This document shows positions 19,312 through 28,422 of a stretch of 64,000 nt of DNA, one piece after another (position 1 is the stretch's first letter; every line of letters begins with the position of its first letter). Under the pieces are notes generated by a model. The model ran no database searches, was not told the origin of the DNA, and was given only the letters and a program-made list of their open reading frames with translations. This DNA is from Pelagibius sp. (lineage in GTDB: Bacteria; Pseudomonadota; Alphaproteobacteria; Kiloniellales; Kiloniellaceae). The position numbers were made by a program, and so were the translations under genes. The stretch lies in NCBI RefSeq assembly GCF_028281305.1, contig NZ_JANQKD010000087.1:1-64000 (forward strand), given 5' to 3'.

Positions 19312-19794
19312 TTACCCCTGCTCCATCGGCATCAAGTAAGGCTGCAAGGCGGCGCGGACCGTCTCCGGAATGCGGGTCGGGCGGCCGTCGTTGCGAACCG
19401 AAGCAACTTCTACCTCCAGGCGCACTAACACTTCGTCAGCGCGCCAGATCGATTGATCGGCGACCAGGCTGGCGCCCTTCAGCGCGGTGAAGCGCGACCG
19501 CACCTCGACAAGGTCGTCGAGGCGCGCCGGGCGGCGGAAGTCCAGACTGCAGCGCCGGAGTGCGAAGACAACGCCGGAACGGTCGCGCAGCTCGGTCTGC
19601 TCGATGCCCAGAAGGCGCAGGACCTCGGTGCGGGCGCGCTCGGCGAAGTTCAGATAGCGGGCGTGGTAGACGACGCCGCCGGCGTCGGTGTCTTCATAGA
19701 AGATCCGCAGGGGATAGCGGTGCTCGCCATCGACCAGACTGCCGGAAAGGCTGCCGGGGAAGCCGGCCGCGATGGTGCCGGAAAGCGCGGTCAA
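19312..19794 (-). CDS. ybgC: Tol-Pal associated acyl-CoA thioesterase YbgC
   Basis: This 160-aa cytoplasmic hotdog-fold thioesterase is conserved at the head of tol operons. The active-site segment [25 protein letters not shown] is clear. No ATG is available near the N-terminus; the track start is TTG at 19794, whose TTGA overlaps the ruvB stop, consistent with translational coupling to the ruv genes. The first roughly 25 residues are less conserved, so a later start is possible. It hydrolyses acyl-CoA or acyl-ACP thioesters; its link to Tol function is unclear. Confidence 0.93.
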   Translation of the reverse strand: MTALSGTIAAGFPGSLSGSLVDGEHRYPLRIFYEDTDAGGVVYHARYLNFAERARTEVLRLLGIEQTELRDRSGVVFALRRCSLDFRRPARLDDLVEVRSRFTALKGASLVADQSIWRADEVLVRLEVEVASVRNDGRPTRIPETVRAALQPYLMPMEQG

Positions 19795-20876
19795 GCCGAG
19801 GCCTCCCCATCGCCGTCCAGGCCTTCACCCGCGTCGTCGCCCAGCAGGTCGAGCTGCTCCAGCCCGCGCGGCGCCTCCAGGCCCAGGTAGGCGAAACCGC
19901 CGCGCGAGAGCACGCGTCCGCGCGGCGTGCGCTGCACCAGGCCCTGCTGGATCAGGTAGGGTTCGATGACCTCTTCCAGTACATCGCGCTGCTCCGAGAG
20001 GGCGGCCGCCATGGTCTCGACACCAACCGGCCCGCCGCCGTAGTTGTCGGCCATGCAGCGCATGTAGCGGCGGTCCATGGCATCCAGGCCGCGCTCGTCC
20101 ACGTCCAGGCGCTTGAGCGCGCCGTCGGCCTGCGGCGCGGCGATCACCTCCACCCCCGCCACGGCGGCGAAGTCGCGCACCCGGCGCAGCAGCCGCCCGG
20201 CAACGCGGGGCGTACCGCGCGAGCGCCGCGCGATCTCCGCGGCCCCGTCCTCGGTCAGCTGCATGTCCAGCACCTTGGCGCCGCGGCTGACGATCTGCTG
20301 CAGTTCTTCCGGCTCATAGAACTGCAGACGCAGGGGGATGCCGAATCGTTCCCGCAAAGGCGTGGTAATGAGCCCGGAACGGGTCGTCGCCCCGACCAGG
20401 GTGAAGGGCGGCAGGTCGATGCGGACCGACCGCGCCGCCGGCCCCTCGCCGATGATGAGATCCAGGTGGAAGTCCTCCATCGCCGGGTAGAGCACCTCCT
20501 CCACGGCCGGGGAAAGGCGGTGGATCTCGTCGATGAAGAGCACGTCGTGGGGCTGCAGGTTGGTCAGGATCGCGGCCAGGTCGCCGGCCTTGGCGATGAC
20601 CGGGCCGGAGGTGGCCCGGAAGCCGACCCCCATTTCCCGGGCGACGATCTGGGCCAGGGTGGTCTTGCCGAGCCCCGGCGGGCCGAAGAAGAGGACATGG
20701 TCCAGGGCATCGCCGCGCCCGCGCGCCGCCTGCACGAAGACCCGCAGGTTCTCCCGCACCGCGCGCTGGCCGATGAAGTCGTCGAGATGGCCGGGACGCA
20801 GACTGAGCTCGCCGCCGTCCTCCTCGCGGAAATTGGGGGAGATCACCCGTCCGTCGCTGGCGCTGCTGTCGCTCAC
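19791..20876 (-). CDS. ruvB: Holliday junction branch migration ATPase RuvB
   Basis: This 361-aa AAA+ hexameric motor drives branch migration with RuvA. The family core is [18 protein letters not shown], Walker [12 protein letters not shown], Walker [11 protein letters not shown], sensor GATTRSGLI, and the C-terminal winged helix ([13 protein letters not shown]). The last about 25 residues ([15 protein letters not shown]) are an extension common in alphaproteobacteria. The start is GTG at 20876. It follows ruvA by 13 bp and overlaps ybgC. Confidence 0.97.
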   Translation of the reverse strand: MSDSSASDGRVISPNFREEDGGELSLRPGHLDDFIGQRAVRENLRVFVQAARGRGDALDHVLFFGPPGLGKTTLAQIVAREMGVGFRATSGPVIAKAGDLAAILTNLQPHDVLFIDEIHRLSPAVEEVLYPAMEDFHLDLIIGEGPAARSVRIDLPPFTLVGATTRSGLITTPLRERFGIPLRLQFYEPEELQQIVSRGAKVLDMQLTEDGAAEIARRSRGTPRVAGRLLRRVRDFAAVAGVEVIAAPQADGALKRLDVDERGLDAMDRRYMRCMADNYGGGPVGVETMAAALSEQRDVLEEVIEPYLIQQGLVQRTPRGRVLSRGGFAYLGLEAPRGLEQLDLLGDDAGEGLDGDGEASA

Positions 20877-20889
20877 GCGGGCCCCTCCG

Positions 20890-21495
20890 TCATTGCGCCA
20901 GCTCCTTCAGCCCGGCCTTGATCAGCGCCTCGACCGGCGCCTCGGCGCCGAGATCGCCCATGGCCTTGGCGACCGCCGAGAAGGCCTCGGCGCGGCGATA
21001 GCCCAGATTGACCAGCGCCGAGACAGCGTCTTCGGAAACGCCGGGGACCGCCTTGCCGCCGCCGTTGGCGAGCGCTACCGGTCCCAGGGCCATGCCCCCG
21101 GCCTTGTCCTTCAGTTCCGCGGCGATGCGCCCGGCCAGCTTGGGCCCGACGCCGCTGGCCCGTGCCAGCGCCGCCTTGTCCTGGGCGGCGATGGCCTGGA
21201 CCAGATCCGCGGGCGGCAGCACGGAGAGGATGGCCAGCGCCATCTTCGCGCCGACCCCCTGGACTCCGTTCAACAGGCGGTACCAGTCACGCTCGGCGGC
21301 ATCGGCAAAGCCGAAGAGGTGGATGTGGTCCTCACGCACATGGGTTTCGATCAGCAGGCTGGCCGCGCCGCCGGGGGGCGGCAGCATGCCGAGGGTCCGG
21401 CCCGAGCAGTACACCAGGTAACCGACGCCGCCGACGTCGAGGATCGCCCAGTCCTCGCCGCTGGAATCGACGACGCCGGTGAGCTTGCCGATCAT
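20890..21495 (-). CDS. ruvA: Holliday junction branch migration protein RuvA
   Basis: This 201-aa protein has an OB-fold N-terminus ([29 protein letters not shown]), two helix-hairpin-helix motifs ([17 protein letters not shown] and [19 protein letters not shown]) and a C-terminal three-helix RuvB-binding domain ([17 protein letters not shown]). It binds four-way junctions and recruits RuvB. The much longer track ORF is an artefact of upstream in-frame sequence. The ATG at 21495 overlaps the ruvC stop (ATGA). Confidence 0.97.
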   Translation of the reverse strand: MIGKLTGVVDSSGEDWAILDVGGVGYLVYCSGRTLGMLPPPGGAASLLIETHVREDHIHLFGFADAAERDWYRLLNGVQGVGAKMALAILSVLPPADLVQAIAAQDKAALARASGVGPKLAGRIAAELKDKAGGMALGPVALANGGGKAVPGVSEDAVSALVNLGYRRAEAFSAVAKAMGDLGAEAPVEALIKAGLKELAQ

Positions 21496-22025
21496 GCGGC
21501 GCCTCCCGAAGAGGCGGCACGGAGCGGGTCTTCGCGCCCGCCCGCCCAACGCTGGCCGGTCGCATGGTGGTGGCTGTGACAGATAGCTACCGCCAGGGCA
21601 TCGGCGGCATCCGGCGCGGAAACGGCGCAGCCGGGCAGCAGCCGGGCGACCATCATCGCCACCTGCTTCTTGTCGGCATGACCGGTCCCGACCACCGCCT
21701 TCTTGACGATCATCGGCAGATACTCGGCCACGGGTAGACCGCTCAAGGCCGGGGTCAGCAGCGCAATGCCGCGGGCCATGCCCAGCTTGAGGGTGGAGGA
21801 AGGGTTCTTGTTCGCCAGGGTCACCTCGACCGCCGCGGCGTCGGGGGCATGCTCCGCCACCACGGCGGCAAGGCCGCGATGGAGCTGCAGCAGGCGCTCC
21901 GAAAGCTCGGCAGCAGTGTCGGAAACGACAACGCCGTTGGCCACGTGGCGCAGATGGTTGCCCTCCGCCTCGATCACTCCCCAACCCGTGTGGCGCAACC
22001 CGGGATCCAAACCAAGAACTCGCAT
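21492..22025 (-). CDS. ruvC: Crossover junction endodeoxyribonuclease RuvC
   Basis: This 177-aa resolvase cuts Holliday junctions. Catalytic acidic residues fit the family: Asp in [14 protein letters not shown], Glu in [18 protein letters not shown], and the Asp pair in [18 protein letters not shown] 22025 gives the canonical N-terminus MRVLGLDPG; the 30-residue track extension is not conserved. It is the first gene of ruvCAB-ybgC-tol and lies 123 bp downstream of the yebC-type gene. Confidence 0.96.
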   Translation of the reverse strand: MRVLGLDPGLRHTGWGVIEAEGNHLRHVANGVVVSDTAAELSERLLQLHRGLAAVVAEHAPDAAAVEVTLANKNPSSTLKLGMARGIALLTPALSGLPVAEYLPMIVKKAVVGTGHADKKQVAMMVARLLPGCAVSAPDAADALAVAICHSHHHATGQRWAGGREDPLRAASSGGAA

Positions 22026-22148
22026 CGCGATCGCTTCGCTTTCTCCTCTTTCAAAAGCCCCCGGTCCCCGGTCTCGTGAGTCCCGGCCCCTTGCGCGGTG
22101 CATCCCCCGGCGCACCCCGGCCTCTACAACCGGCCCTGGCCCGCGTGC

Positions 22149-22898
22149 CTATGCCGTCAGACGCGCCATGACGTCGTCGCTGATCTCGAAATTCGCCGAA
22201 ACCCTCTGGACATCGTCGCTTTCATCCAGCACGTCCAGCATCTTCAGCATGGTCTGCGCCTTGTCCTCGTCGATGGCCACGGTGTTCTGCGGCCGCCAGG
22301 TCAGCTCGGCTTCGCTGGGGTCGCCGAAGCGCTCCGTCAGCGCGTCGCGGACCGTCGAGAAATCGTCCGGGTCGCAGGTGATCTCATGGGCTTCGGCGCC
22401 GCTCTCCACGTTGCTGGCCCCGGCCTCGACACCGGCCTCGAAGACGTCGTCGGCCGAGCCGATCGCGGCCGGGTAGGTCACCACGCCGACGCGGTCGAAC
22501 ATGAAGGACACCGAGTTGGTTTCCCCCAGGCTGCCGCCGTGCTTGCTGAAGGCGGCGCGCACTTCGGAGGCCGTGCGGTTGCGGTTGTCGGTCAGCGCCT
22601 CGACGATGACGGCGACGCCACCGGGGCCGTAGCCCTCGTAGCGCACCTCTTCGTAGTTGGTATCGTCCTCGCCGCCGGCCGCGCGCTTGATGGCCCGCTC
22701 GATGTTGTCTTTGGGCATGTTGGCCGCCCGCGCCGCCTGGATCGCGCCCCTGAGGCGCGGATTCTTGTCCGGCTCCGGCAGCCCGGATTTGGCCGCGACC
22801 ATGATTTCCCGGGTCAGCCGGGCGAACTGCTTGGCGCGCTTCTTATCCTGCGCGCCTTTGCGGTACATGATGTTCTTGAACTGTGAATGGCCCGCCAT
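22149..22898 (-). CDS. YebC/PmpR family transcriptional regulator or translation factor
   Basis: This 249-aa protein belongs to the YebC/PmpR/TACO1 family. The N-terminus [20 protein letters not shown] is diagnostic, followed by [28 protein letters not shown] and [15 protein letters not shown]. Members have been described as DNA-binding regulators and as ribosome-associated factors that relieve proline stalling. Full length. It precedes ruvC, the conserved yebC-ruvC order. Confidence 0.95.
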   Translation of the reverse strand: MAGHSQFKNIMYRKGAQDKKRAKQFARLTREIMVAAKSGLPEPDKNPRLRGAIQAARAANMPKDNIERAIKRAAGGEDDTNYEEVRYEGYGPGGVAVIVEALTDNRNRTASEVRAAFSKHGGSLGETNSVSFMFDRVGVVTYPAAIGSADDVFEAGVEAGASNVESGAEAHEITCDPDDFSTVRDALTERFGDPSEAELTWRPQNTVAIDEDKAQTMLKMLDVLDESDDVQRVSANFEISDDVMARLTA

Positions 22899-23055
22899 AA
22901 TCAGACGATCCTATCCTACATAGTGGGTCGATTTTTGGTAAAGCCTACCACATTTTGAGGTTAAGCGGGGCATTCGACCCTCAGCGATAATCTCGCAATA
23001 TGGCGACAATAGGGCGGCTTCTATCAGGTCGCGGGCCGAACCAAAAGCCTGTCTG

Positions 23056-23141
23056 CCCCAGTTTCCGCCCCAGTTTCCGCCGCAGTTGGCGCCCGGTTGG
23101 CGCGGCCGCCCCGGACCTGCCCCGCCGGCCTGCCCCGCCGG
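23056..23141. repeat. Short tandem repeats upstream of small ORF
   Basis: CCCCAGTTTCCG occurs twice in tandem, followed by two degenerate copies (CCGCAGTTGGCG, CCCGGTTGGCG). After a short gap CCTGCCCCGCCGG occurs twice in tandem. They lie in the 355-bp gap between the yebC-type gene and the small plus-strand gene at 23254, where no other gene is seen. Confidence 0.7.
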
Positions 23142-23253
23142 CCCACCCGGAACGCCGGTTAACGGCTCCTTAAACCCCTTGGGCGAGACTGACGCCCAGC
23201 GACGATTCCGGGCAGAGGCCCGGATCCCTTGGACAAAGAGGACCTGCGCCGCA

Positions 23254-23547
23254 ATGCCGCTGCCTTTGAACATCATCGATCTGGCGATCACCGAGGAGAT
23301 TTCGGCCGATACGGCAGAGGTTGCGCGCCGCCTGGAGCAGGCGGCCGAGTTGGTCGAAGGCTTTGCGCAGCAGACCGGCCTCGAGGCTCTGGACAGCCTG
23401 CTCATCATGGCCGACGAGGCAGCCACCGAGGGGCCCACCAAGGACGTGGTCGAGGAGGTCCGCAGGATCGCCGGCGACATCGAAGACCAGAGCGGCATCC
23501 TGCTCTGCGAAGTGGAGCGCTTCGTCTCCGTTTCCACCGAGCGTTAA
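23254..23547 (+). CDS. Small helical hypothetical protein
   Basis: A 97-aa acidic protein without signal peptide or membrane segment, predicted mostly helical (ISADTAEVARRLEQAAELVE, VVEEVRRIAGDIEDQSG). ATG 23254 (MPLPLNIIDL) is preferred to the track start because the preceding region is composed of tandem repeats; an AAGAGGAC sequence lies upstream at a slightly long spacing. No family was recognised. It ends convergently 54 bp from the YmdB-type gene. Confidence 0.55.
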   Translation: MPLPLNIIDLAITEEISADTAEVARRLEQAAELVEGFAQQTGLEALDSLLIMADEAATEGPTKDVVEEVRRIAGDIEDQSGILLCEVERFVSVSTER

Positions 23548-23601
23548 CGCCCGGCCAACACCCCATCTCTGCCAATCCGGCCCCCTTACCAAGCGGGGGC
23601 G

Positions 23602-24417
23602 CTACCAATCGGGCAGGAATTCCCCCAGGCGCCCGCCCAGGCGCAGCGGGGCAACCCGCGCGGCCAGACCGCTCGCCTCATCGGTCTCCACCAGGACCCC
23701 GCAAAGCGTCCCCTCCCCGCCGGCGACCGACAGGCGCTCGCCCCGCACCTTCTTGACGAAACGGTCGATCGGCACCTTTTTGTCCATGCCGATCACCGAA
23801 TCATAGTCACCGCACATGCCGGCATCGCTCTGATAGGCCGTGCCGCCCGGCAGGATCATGCTGTCCGCCGTCGGCACATGGGTATGGGTGCCGACGAAAA
23901 GAGAAACCCGGCCGTCGACGAAGTGGCCGGCGGCCATTTTCTCCGAGGTGGCTTCGGCATGGAAGTCCACCACCGCCGCGTCGACGCTGGCGCCCAGGCG
24001 ATACTGGGCCAGCAGCCCTGCGATGGCGGCAAAAGGATCGTTCAGGTCTTCCATGAAGAGCTGGCCCATGACGTTGATGACCAGCACCTTCTTGCCGCGC
24101 GCGGTGGTGTAGACCCCCACACCGCGCCCCGGCGTCCCCTCCGGATAGTTGTGCGGCCTCAGCAGGCGCGGCTCGCCGCCGATGTAGGCCATCACCTCGC
24201 GCTGGTCCCAGCTGTGGTTGCCGCCGGAGATCACGTCCACCCCGGCCTCGAAGAGCTGGCGGCAGATCTTCTCGGTGATGCCGAACCCGGAGGCCGCGTT
24301 CTCGCCGTTGGCGATGACGAAATCCAACTTCAACTGCTTACGCAGGCCGGGCAGACGCGCCAGGACCACGTCACGACCTGGGCGCCCGACAATATCGCCG
24401 CAGAACAAGAGTCTCAT
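23602..24417 (-). CDS. YmdB family metallophosphoesterase
   Basis: This 271-aa cytoplasmic calcineurin-like phosphoesterase is of the type described as 2',3'-cyclic nucleotide phosphodiesterase. Metal-binding motifs in order are FCGDIVGRPGR at the N-terminus, ANGENAASGFGIT, SGGNHSWDQREV, the conserved VINVMGQ, VDFHAEATSEK and VGTHTHVPTAD. ATG 24417 follows from the family N-terminus; the 20-residue track extension is spurious. The next gene upstream on the same strand is fau, 87 bp away, and the fau-ymdB-yebC order suggests a shared operon. Confidence 0.92.
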   Translation of the reverse strand: MRLLFCGDIVGRPGRDVVLARLPGLRKQLKLDFVIANGENAASGFGITEKICRQLFEAGVDVISGGNHSWDQREVMAYIGGEPRLLRPHNYPEGTPGRGVGVYTTARGKKVLVINVMGQLFMEDLNDPFAAIAGLLAQYRLGASVDAAVVDFHAEATSEKMAAGHFVDGRVSLFVGTHTHVPTADSMILPGGTAYQSDAGMCGDYDSVIGMDKKVPIDRFVKKVRGERLSVAGGEGTLCGVLVETDEASGLAARVAPLRLGGRLGEFLPDW

Positions 24418-24504
24418 AGAATCAATCGCTTTCCACTTGAGAGCGGACCGCCGCCTGACGGCGACCCAGCCCAACACGGCGCCGCTTTCGGATCCGCCGG
24501 CGCG

Positions 24505-25134
24505 TCACGGCGAAGGCGGACCGAACCGGAGAACCGCTGCCTCGGTGACCACCGCATCAAGCCGCTGGTCGTTGCCGTCGTGCGGGACCGCGGCGACCTG
24601 CTGGGCGGCATAGGCGACGCCGACGGCGAGGATATCGCTCCTGCCGCGCAGCAAGGCAAGGCTGCGGTCGTAGAATCCGCCGCCATAGCCCAGGCGATAG
24701 CCTTCCCCATCGAAGGCCAGAAGCGGCACCAACAGCACCTGCGGCTCGAACACCGGTTTCTCCGGCAGCGGCTCCTGGGTGCCGAGCGCGGCGGGCAGGA
24801 GGGTATCGCCAGGGGCCCAGACGCGGAATTCCAGAGGCCGCCCCTTCCCTGCCAGGGCCGGCAGGGTGAGCCGGCAACCGGCCTCGCCAAGGGCCTGGAG
24901 CAGCGGGCGGGGATCGATTTCGTCGGCCATGGGCCAGTACCCGGAGACGACAGTGCCGGGCCCGGGCGCGAAAGCGGAGAGAAACTGCGCACAAAGAGCC
25001 GCTGCAGCCCGCTGCCCGGCCGCGGTATCGGCGGCGGCGGCACTGGCACGGACCGCCCGGGCCGAGCGGCGCAGAGTGCGCTTGGCCGCCGCAGGTTCGG
25101 TGGCGCCTCCGGCGTCAGGCGCTTTGGCGCTCAT
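24505..25134 (-). CDS. fau: 5-formyltetrahydrofolate cyclo-ligase
   Basis: This 209-aa enzyme converts 5-formyl-THF to 5,10-methenyl-THF using ATP. The C-terminal signature LLVPLLAFDGEGYRLGYGGGFYDR is diagnostic, and the N-terminus has the basic RRSARAVRA segment. ATG 25134 is chosen; the 72-residue extension in the track covers the 6S RNA locus and is not coding. The zapA-6S RNA-fau order matches the classic ssrS locus, where fau is often co-transcribed with 6S RNA. Confidence 0.93.
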   Translation of the reverse strand: MSAKAPDAGGATEPAAAKRTLRRSARAVRASAAAADTAAGQRAAAALCAQFLSAFAPGPGTVVSGYWPMADEIDPRPLLQALGEAGCRLTLPALAGKGRPLEFRVWAPGDTLLPAALGTQEPLPEKPVFEPQVLLVPLLAFDGEGYRLGYGGGFYDRSLALLRGRSDILAVGVAYAAQQVAAVPHDGNDQRLDAVVTEAAVLRFGPPSP

Positions 25135-25202
25135 AGCGTTCCGGCGCGCTGGAACGCGGCTCCAGAGGCACGCTGGTGCAGGCAGCTTACTTGGGGGAAA
25201 GG

Positions 25203-25370
25203 TCGGGCGGCGCCGCGGTGGCCGTTGGTAGCATGGGATCCTCTGTGGCCTGCCAAGCAGGTGGGCGCCATATACCGAGGCCAGGGCCCCGGCAGGGACA
25301 GCTCCCGAGAGGTTCGGTATTGGCCCCAGGGATCGCGAAACCTGACGCACCCCGCAGCGCCGCCCGCCAA
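25203..25370 (-). ncRNA. ssrS: 6S RNA (inhibitor of RNA polymerase holoenzyme)
   Basis: The 248-bp gap between zapA and fau on the minus strand is the conserved ssrS site. The sequence can form a 14-bp closing stem between GGGCGGCGCTGCGG (25365-25352) and CCGCGGCGCCGCCC (25218-25205). Inside lies an apical stem ATACCGA/TCGGTAT and the 3' bulge hairpin CCTGC-TTG-GCAGG, the expected 6S layout of closing stem, central bubble and terminal arm. A GATAAT -10 box sits just upstream. Length of about 168 nt fits. Ends are approximate; 6S RNA mimics open promoter DNA and sequesters sigma-70 holoenzyme. Confidence 0.78.
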
Positions 25371-25377
25371 ACCTTGG

Positions 25378-25408
25378 ATTATCTATGCCTCCTGCAGGCG
25401 GGCGGCAA
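25378..25408 (-). promoter_or_regulatory. Putative 6S RNA promoter
   Basis: GATAAT (25383-25378) overlaps the zapA stop codon. TTGCCG lies 19 nt upstream inside zapA. Initiation 7-12 nt downstream would fall at the predicted 6S RNA 5' end. Confidence 0.5.
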
Positions 25409-25775
25409 TAGCCTCGATGCGCTGGGCACAGGCCTCCAGCGCCTGAGTGGCCCTCTCATCGCCGGCTCCGGGGCCGGCTCCGGGGCCGGCTCCGGGCGCT
25501 GCGCCTGCGCCGACGCCGTAGCTGGCCGCCTGGCTCAGCGGCACTTCGCCGGTCTTCAAGCCGTCGATCTGGCGGCGGGCGTCGAACAGTTCGTCGGCCA
25601 CCAAGAGGCAGGACATAAACAAAAGGCGCTGTTCGCCGACCTGCCCGACGCTGCCTTCCAGCTCCCCGACCTTGCGGTCGATGTACTCGGCCAGCTTCAG
25701 CAGGTGGCCCTCCTGCCCGTCGTCGCAGGTGACCTGATAGGAGCGGCCATGAACCATCAGGGAAATCTGTGCCAT
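25383..25775 (-). CDS. zapA: Cell division protein ZapA
   Basis: This 130-aa protein promotes FtsZ bundling at the division ring. The N-terminal ZapA domain reads ISLMVHGRSYQVTCDDGQEG and HLLKLAEYIDRKV, followed by a helical region (LLFMSCLLVADELFDARRQI). A Gly/Ala/Pro repeat (PGAGPGAGPGAG) forms a linker before a short C-terminal helix, an addition relative to the E. coli protein. It follows the small coiled-coil gene by 39 bp and is followed by 6S RNA. Confidence 0.92.
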   Translation of the reverse strand: MAQISLMVHGRSYQVTCDDGQEGHLLKLAEYIDRKVGELEGSVGQVGEQRLLFMSCLLVADELFDARRQIDGLKTGEVPLSQAASYGVGAGAAPGAGPGAGPGAGDERATQALEACAQRIEAIAARLQEA

Positions 25776-25814
25776 CGTGACGTCCTAACCTATCCGCCTG
25801 TCTACCCGGCTGTC

Positions 25815-26036
25815 CTAACCCGCCAGGCGGCGCAGCCGCAGGATGGCCGAGTCGAGACGGGTCGAAACGGTGCTGGCAAGCTGCTGCAGGACCGCGTTCT
25901 CACGCTGCGCAGCCTTCAGGGCGTCGCGCAGCGCCTGGTCGTCGCCACCGCCTGCCGAAGCGCGCGCCGCAACAACCTGCTCCAGGTTGTCGATCGCCTG
26001 TTGCAGTCGCTTGCTGGCTTCGTCCAACTGTGCCAT
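25815..26036 (-). CDS. Small coiled-coil protein (DUF4164-like)
   Basis: This 73-aa protein is almost entirely heptad-like: LDEASKRLQQAIDNLEQVV and ENAVLQQLASTVSTRLDSAI. It resembles the small DUF4164-type proteins found immediately upstream of zapA in alphaproteobacteria (from memory), which suggests a division-related role. ATG 26036; it starts the DUF4164-zapA-6S-fau cluster. Function is unknown. Confidence 0.75.
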   Translation of the reverse strand: MAQLDEASKRLQQAIDNLEQVVAARASAGGGDDQALRDALKAAQRENAVLQQLASTVSTRLDSAILRLRRLAG

Positions 26037-26072
26037 CGGCTTTCCGTCCAGTCTTCGTCGGCCAACCCAAAA

Positions 26073-26140
26073 GGTGACAGTCTACCGTCTGCCACCATGT
26101 CAACGGCTGTCACCATAGGCGTGCGTCCCGTGACCGGTCA
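26073..26140. promoter_or_regulatory. Inverted repeats in divergent zapA-cluster/tkt promoter region
   Basis: GGTGACAG (26073-26080) and CTGTCACC (26107-26114) form a perfect 8-bp inverted repeat with 26 bp between. TGACCGGTCA (26131-26140) is a perfect 10-bp palindrome sharing the GTGAC core. They lie in the 278-bp intergenic region between the divergent DUF4164-like gene and tkt, in which no gene is seen. Confidence 0.4.
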
Positions 26141-26314
26141 ACCTGGGAGCCCTAGGCTTCCATGCCACTGCGCGGCCTGACGAAATGCCCGGAGATTCGC
26201 TCCCATTGCGGCCAGATGCCGGTTGACCTTGGCCAGCCGTGTCGGCATGTTGCGCCCACCTAGGCCGCGCAGCGCTCTGCGCCGCCTTCTTGTTCCCCAA
26301 CAGGTGGACTTTCG

Positions 26315-28363
26315 ATGGACGCCGTCACGTCGTCTGCGCCGCAAGACAGCAGCAACGCCCCCATGGACCAAGCCAACACGCCCCATCGAGACATGGCCCC
26401 CCATCGCGACATGGCCAACGCCATCCGCGCCCTGGCCATGGATGCCGTACAGAAAGCGAACTCCGGCCATCCCGGCATGCCCATGGGCATGGCCGACGTG
26501 GCAACGGTACTCTTCACCCGTTTCCTGAAGTTCGATCCGGCAACGCCCGACTGGGCGGACCGTGACCGTTTTGTGCTCTCGGCCGGGCACGGCTCGATGC
26601 TGCTCTACGCGCTTCTGCATCTGACCGGCTACGAAGACATGACCATGGACGAGCTGCGGTCTTTCCGCCAGCTCGGCAGCCGCACCGCGGGGCATCCGGA
26701 GTACGGCCATGCCGCCGGGATCGAAACCACCACCGGCCCGCTGGGCCAGGGCCTTGCCAACGCGGTGGGCATGGCGCTTGCCGAACGTCTGCTGAACGCC
26801 CGCTTCGGCGACGACCTCGTCGACCACTACACCTATGTCATCGCCGGCGACGGCTGCCTGATGGAAGGGGTCAGCCACGAAGCGGTCTCTCTGGCCGGCC
26901 ACCTGAAACTCAACAAACTGATTGTCCTTTTTGACGACAATGCCATCTCGATCGACGGCAGCACCGACCTCGCCGTCTCCGACGATCAGTTGAAGCGTTT
27001 CGAGGCCTCGGGCTGGGCGACCAGCAGAGTGGACGGCCACGATCCGGAGGCGGTTGCGGCGGCCCTGACCACGGCGCAGGCCAGCGACCGGCCGAGCCTC
27101 ATCGCCTGCAAGACCACCATCGGCTATGGCGCCCCCAACAAGCAGGGGACGGCTGCCACCCACGGCAGCCCCCTGGGCGAGGACGAGGTGGCCGGCGCCC
27201 GCAAGGAACTGGGCTGGCCCCATGCGCCCTTTGAGCTGCCCGAGCAGGTGCTTTCGGCCTGGCGCGCCGCGGGCGCCCGCGGCGGCGAAGCGCTTGCGGC
27301 CTGGCGGCAGCGCCTGGACGCGGCCCCGGCGGAGCGGCGCCAGACCTTCGAGCGGCAGATGGCCGGCAAACTGCCCGAGGGCTGGAAAGAGGCCGTGGCC
27401 GCCTTTAAGGCCGAGGTGGTGGCCGAGGCGCCGAGCGTTGCCAGCCGCGTCTCCTCCCAGAAGACCCTGGATGTGCTCACCGCCGCAGTTCCCGAGTTGG
27501 TCGGCGGCTCCGCAGACCTGACCGGATCGAACAACACCAAGACCAAGGTCCAGGGAATCGTCTCCGCCGACGATTTCTCCGGCAGCTATCTGCACTACGG
27601 CGTGCGCGAGCACGGCATGGCCGCGGCGATGAACGGCATCGCCCTGCATGGCGGCCTCATCCCCTACGGCGGGACCTTCCTGGTCTTCACCGACTATTGC
27701 CGGCCCTCGATGCGCCTCTCGGCACTGATGAAGCAGCGGGTCATCTACGTCATGACCCACGATTCCATCGGGCTCGGCGAAGACGGCCCGACGCACCAGC
27801 CGGTCGAGCATCTGGCGGCGCTGCGCGCCATTCCCAACCTGCTGGTCTTCCGCCCGGCGGATATCGTCGAAACTGCGGAGTGCTGGGAACTGGCGATCGA
27901 GGCCGAGGAAACGCCCTCGGTGCTGGCGCTGACCCGCCAGGGGTTGCCGACGTTGCGCAAGGACAGTTCGGAAAACCATTCGGCCTATGGGGCCTATATC
28001 ATGGTGCCCGCAGACAGCGAGCGGCAGGTGACCCTGCTGGCCTCCGGCTCCGAGGTGCAGATCGCCGTCGAGGCGCAGAAGATGCTGCGCGACGAGGGTA
28101 TCTCCGCCGCCGTGGTTTCCGTGCCCTGCTGGGAGCTCTTCGAACAGCAGCCGCCGCACTACCGCGACGAGGTGCTGGGCCCGGGCACGCTGCACATCGC
28201 CATCGAGGCCGCCAGTTCTTTCGGATGGGAACGCTGGATCGAGTCCGGCGGCGGCTTCGTCGGCATGCGGTCCTTCGGGGCCTCGGCGCCGGCCAAGGAT
28301 CTCTTCAACCATTTCAACATCACCGCCGAAGCCGTTGTGGAGGCCGTCAAGACACGTTTTTGA
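26315..28363 (+). CDS. tkt: Transketolase
   Basis: This 682-aa thiamine-diphosphate enzyme of the pentose phosphate pathway transfers two-carbon units between sugar phosphates. The N-terminal domain shows [29 protein letters not shown] and the ThDP motif [13 protein letters not shown]. The middle domain contains STDYCRP-type sequence ([14 protein letters not shown]) and [17 protein letters not shown]. Length is typical. The N-terminus before residue about 25 is variable; ATG 26315 follows AGGTGGA. It heads the plus-strand tkt-fba-gap cluster and lies 59 bp from fba. Confidence 0.97.
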   Translation: MDAVTSSAPQDSSNAPMDQANTPHRDMAPHRDMANAIRALAMDAVQKANSGHPGMPMGMADVATVLFTRFLKFDPATPDWADRDRFVLSAGHGSMLLYALLHLTGYEDMTMDELRSFRQLGSRTAGHPEYGHAAGIETTTGPLGQGLANAVGMALAERLLNARFGDDLVDHYTYVIAGDGCLMEGVSHEAVSLAGHLKLNKLIVLFDDNAISIDGSTDLAVSDDQLKRFEASGWATSRVDGHDPEAVAAALTTAQASDRPSLIACKTTIGYGAPNKQGTAATHGSPLGEDEVAGARKELGWPHAPFELPEQVLSAWRAAGARGGEALAAWRQRLDAAPAERRQTFERQMAGKLPEGWKEAVAAFKAEVVAEAPSVASRVSSQKTLDVLTAAVPELVGGSADLTGSNNTKTKVQGIVSADDFSGSYLHYGVREHGMAAAMNGIALHGGLIPYGGTFLVFTDYCRPSMRLSALMKQRVIYVMTHDSIGLGEDGPTHQPVEHLAALRAIPNLLVFRPADIVETAECWELAIEAEETPSVLALTRQGLPTLRKDSSENHSAYGAYIMVPADSERQVTLLASGSEVQIAVEAQKMLRDEGISAAVVSVPCWELFEQQPPHYRDEVLGPGTLHIAIEAASSFGWERWIESGGGFVGMRSFGASAPAKDLFNHFNITAEAVVEAVKTRF

Positions 28364-28422
28364 CCACTCCAAAGCGGAGCGGCCTTCCTATATAGATGCG
28401 CAAAAAAACGGAGGGCTCAGCC

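Noticed and set aside
26138-28372. 744-codon minus-strand ORF
   Set aside because: Shadow of transketolase; His/Arg/Gly-rich without any family motif.
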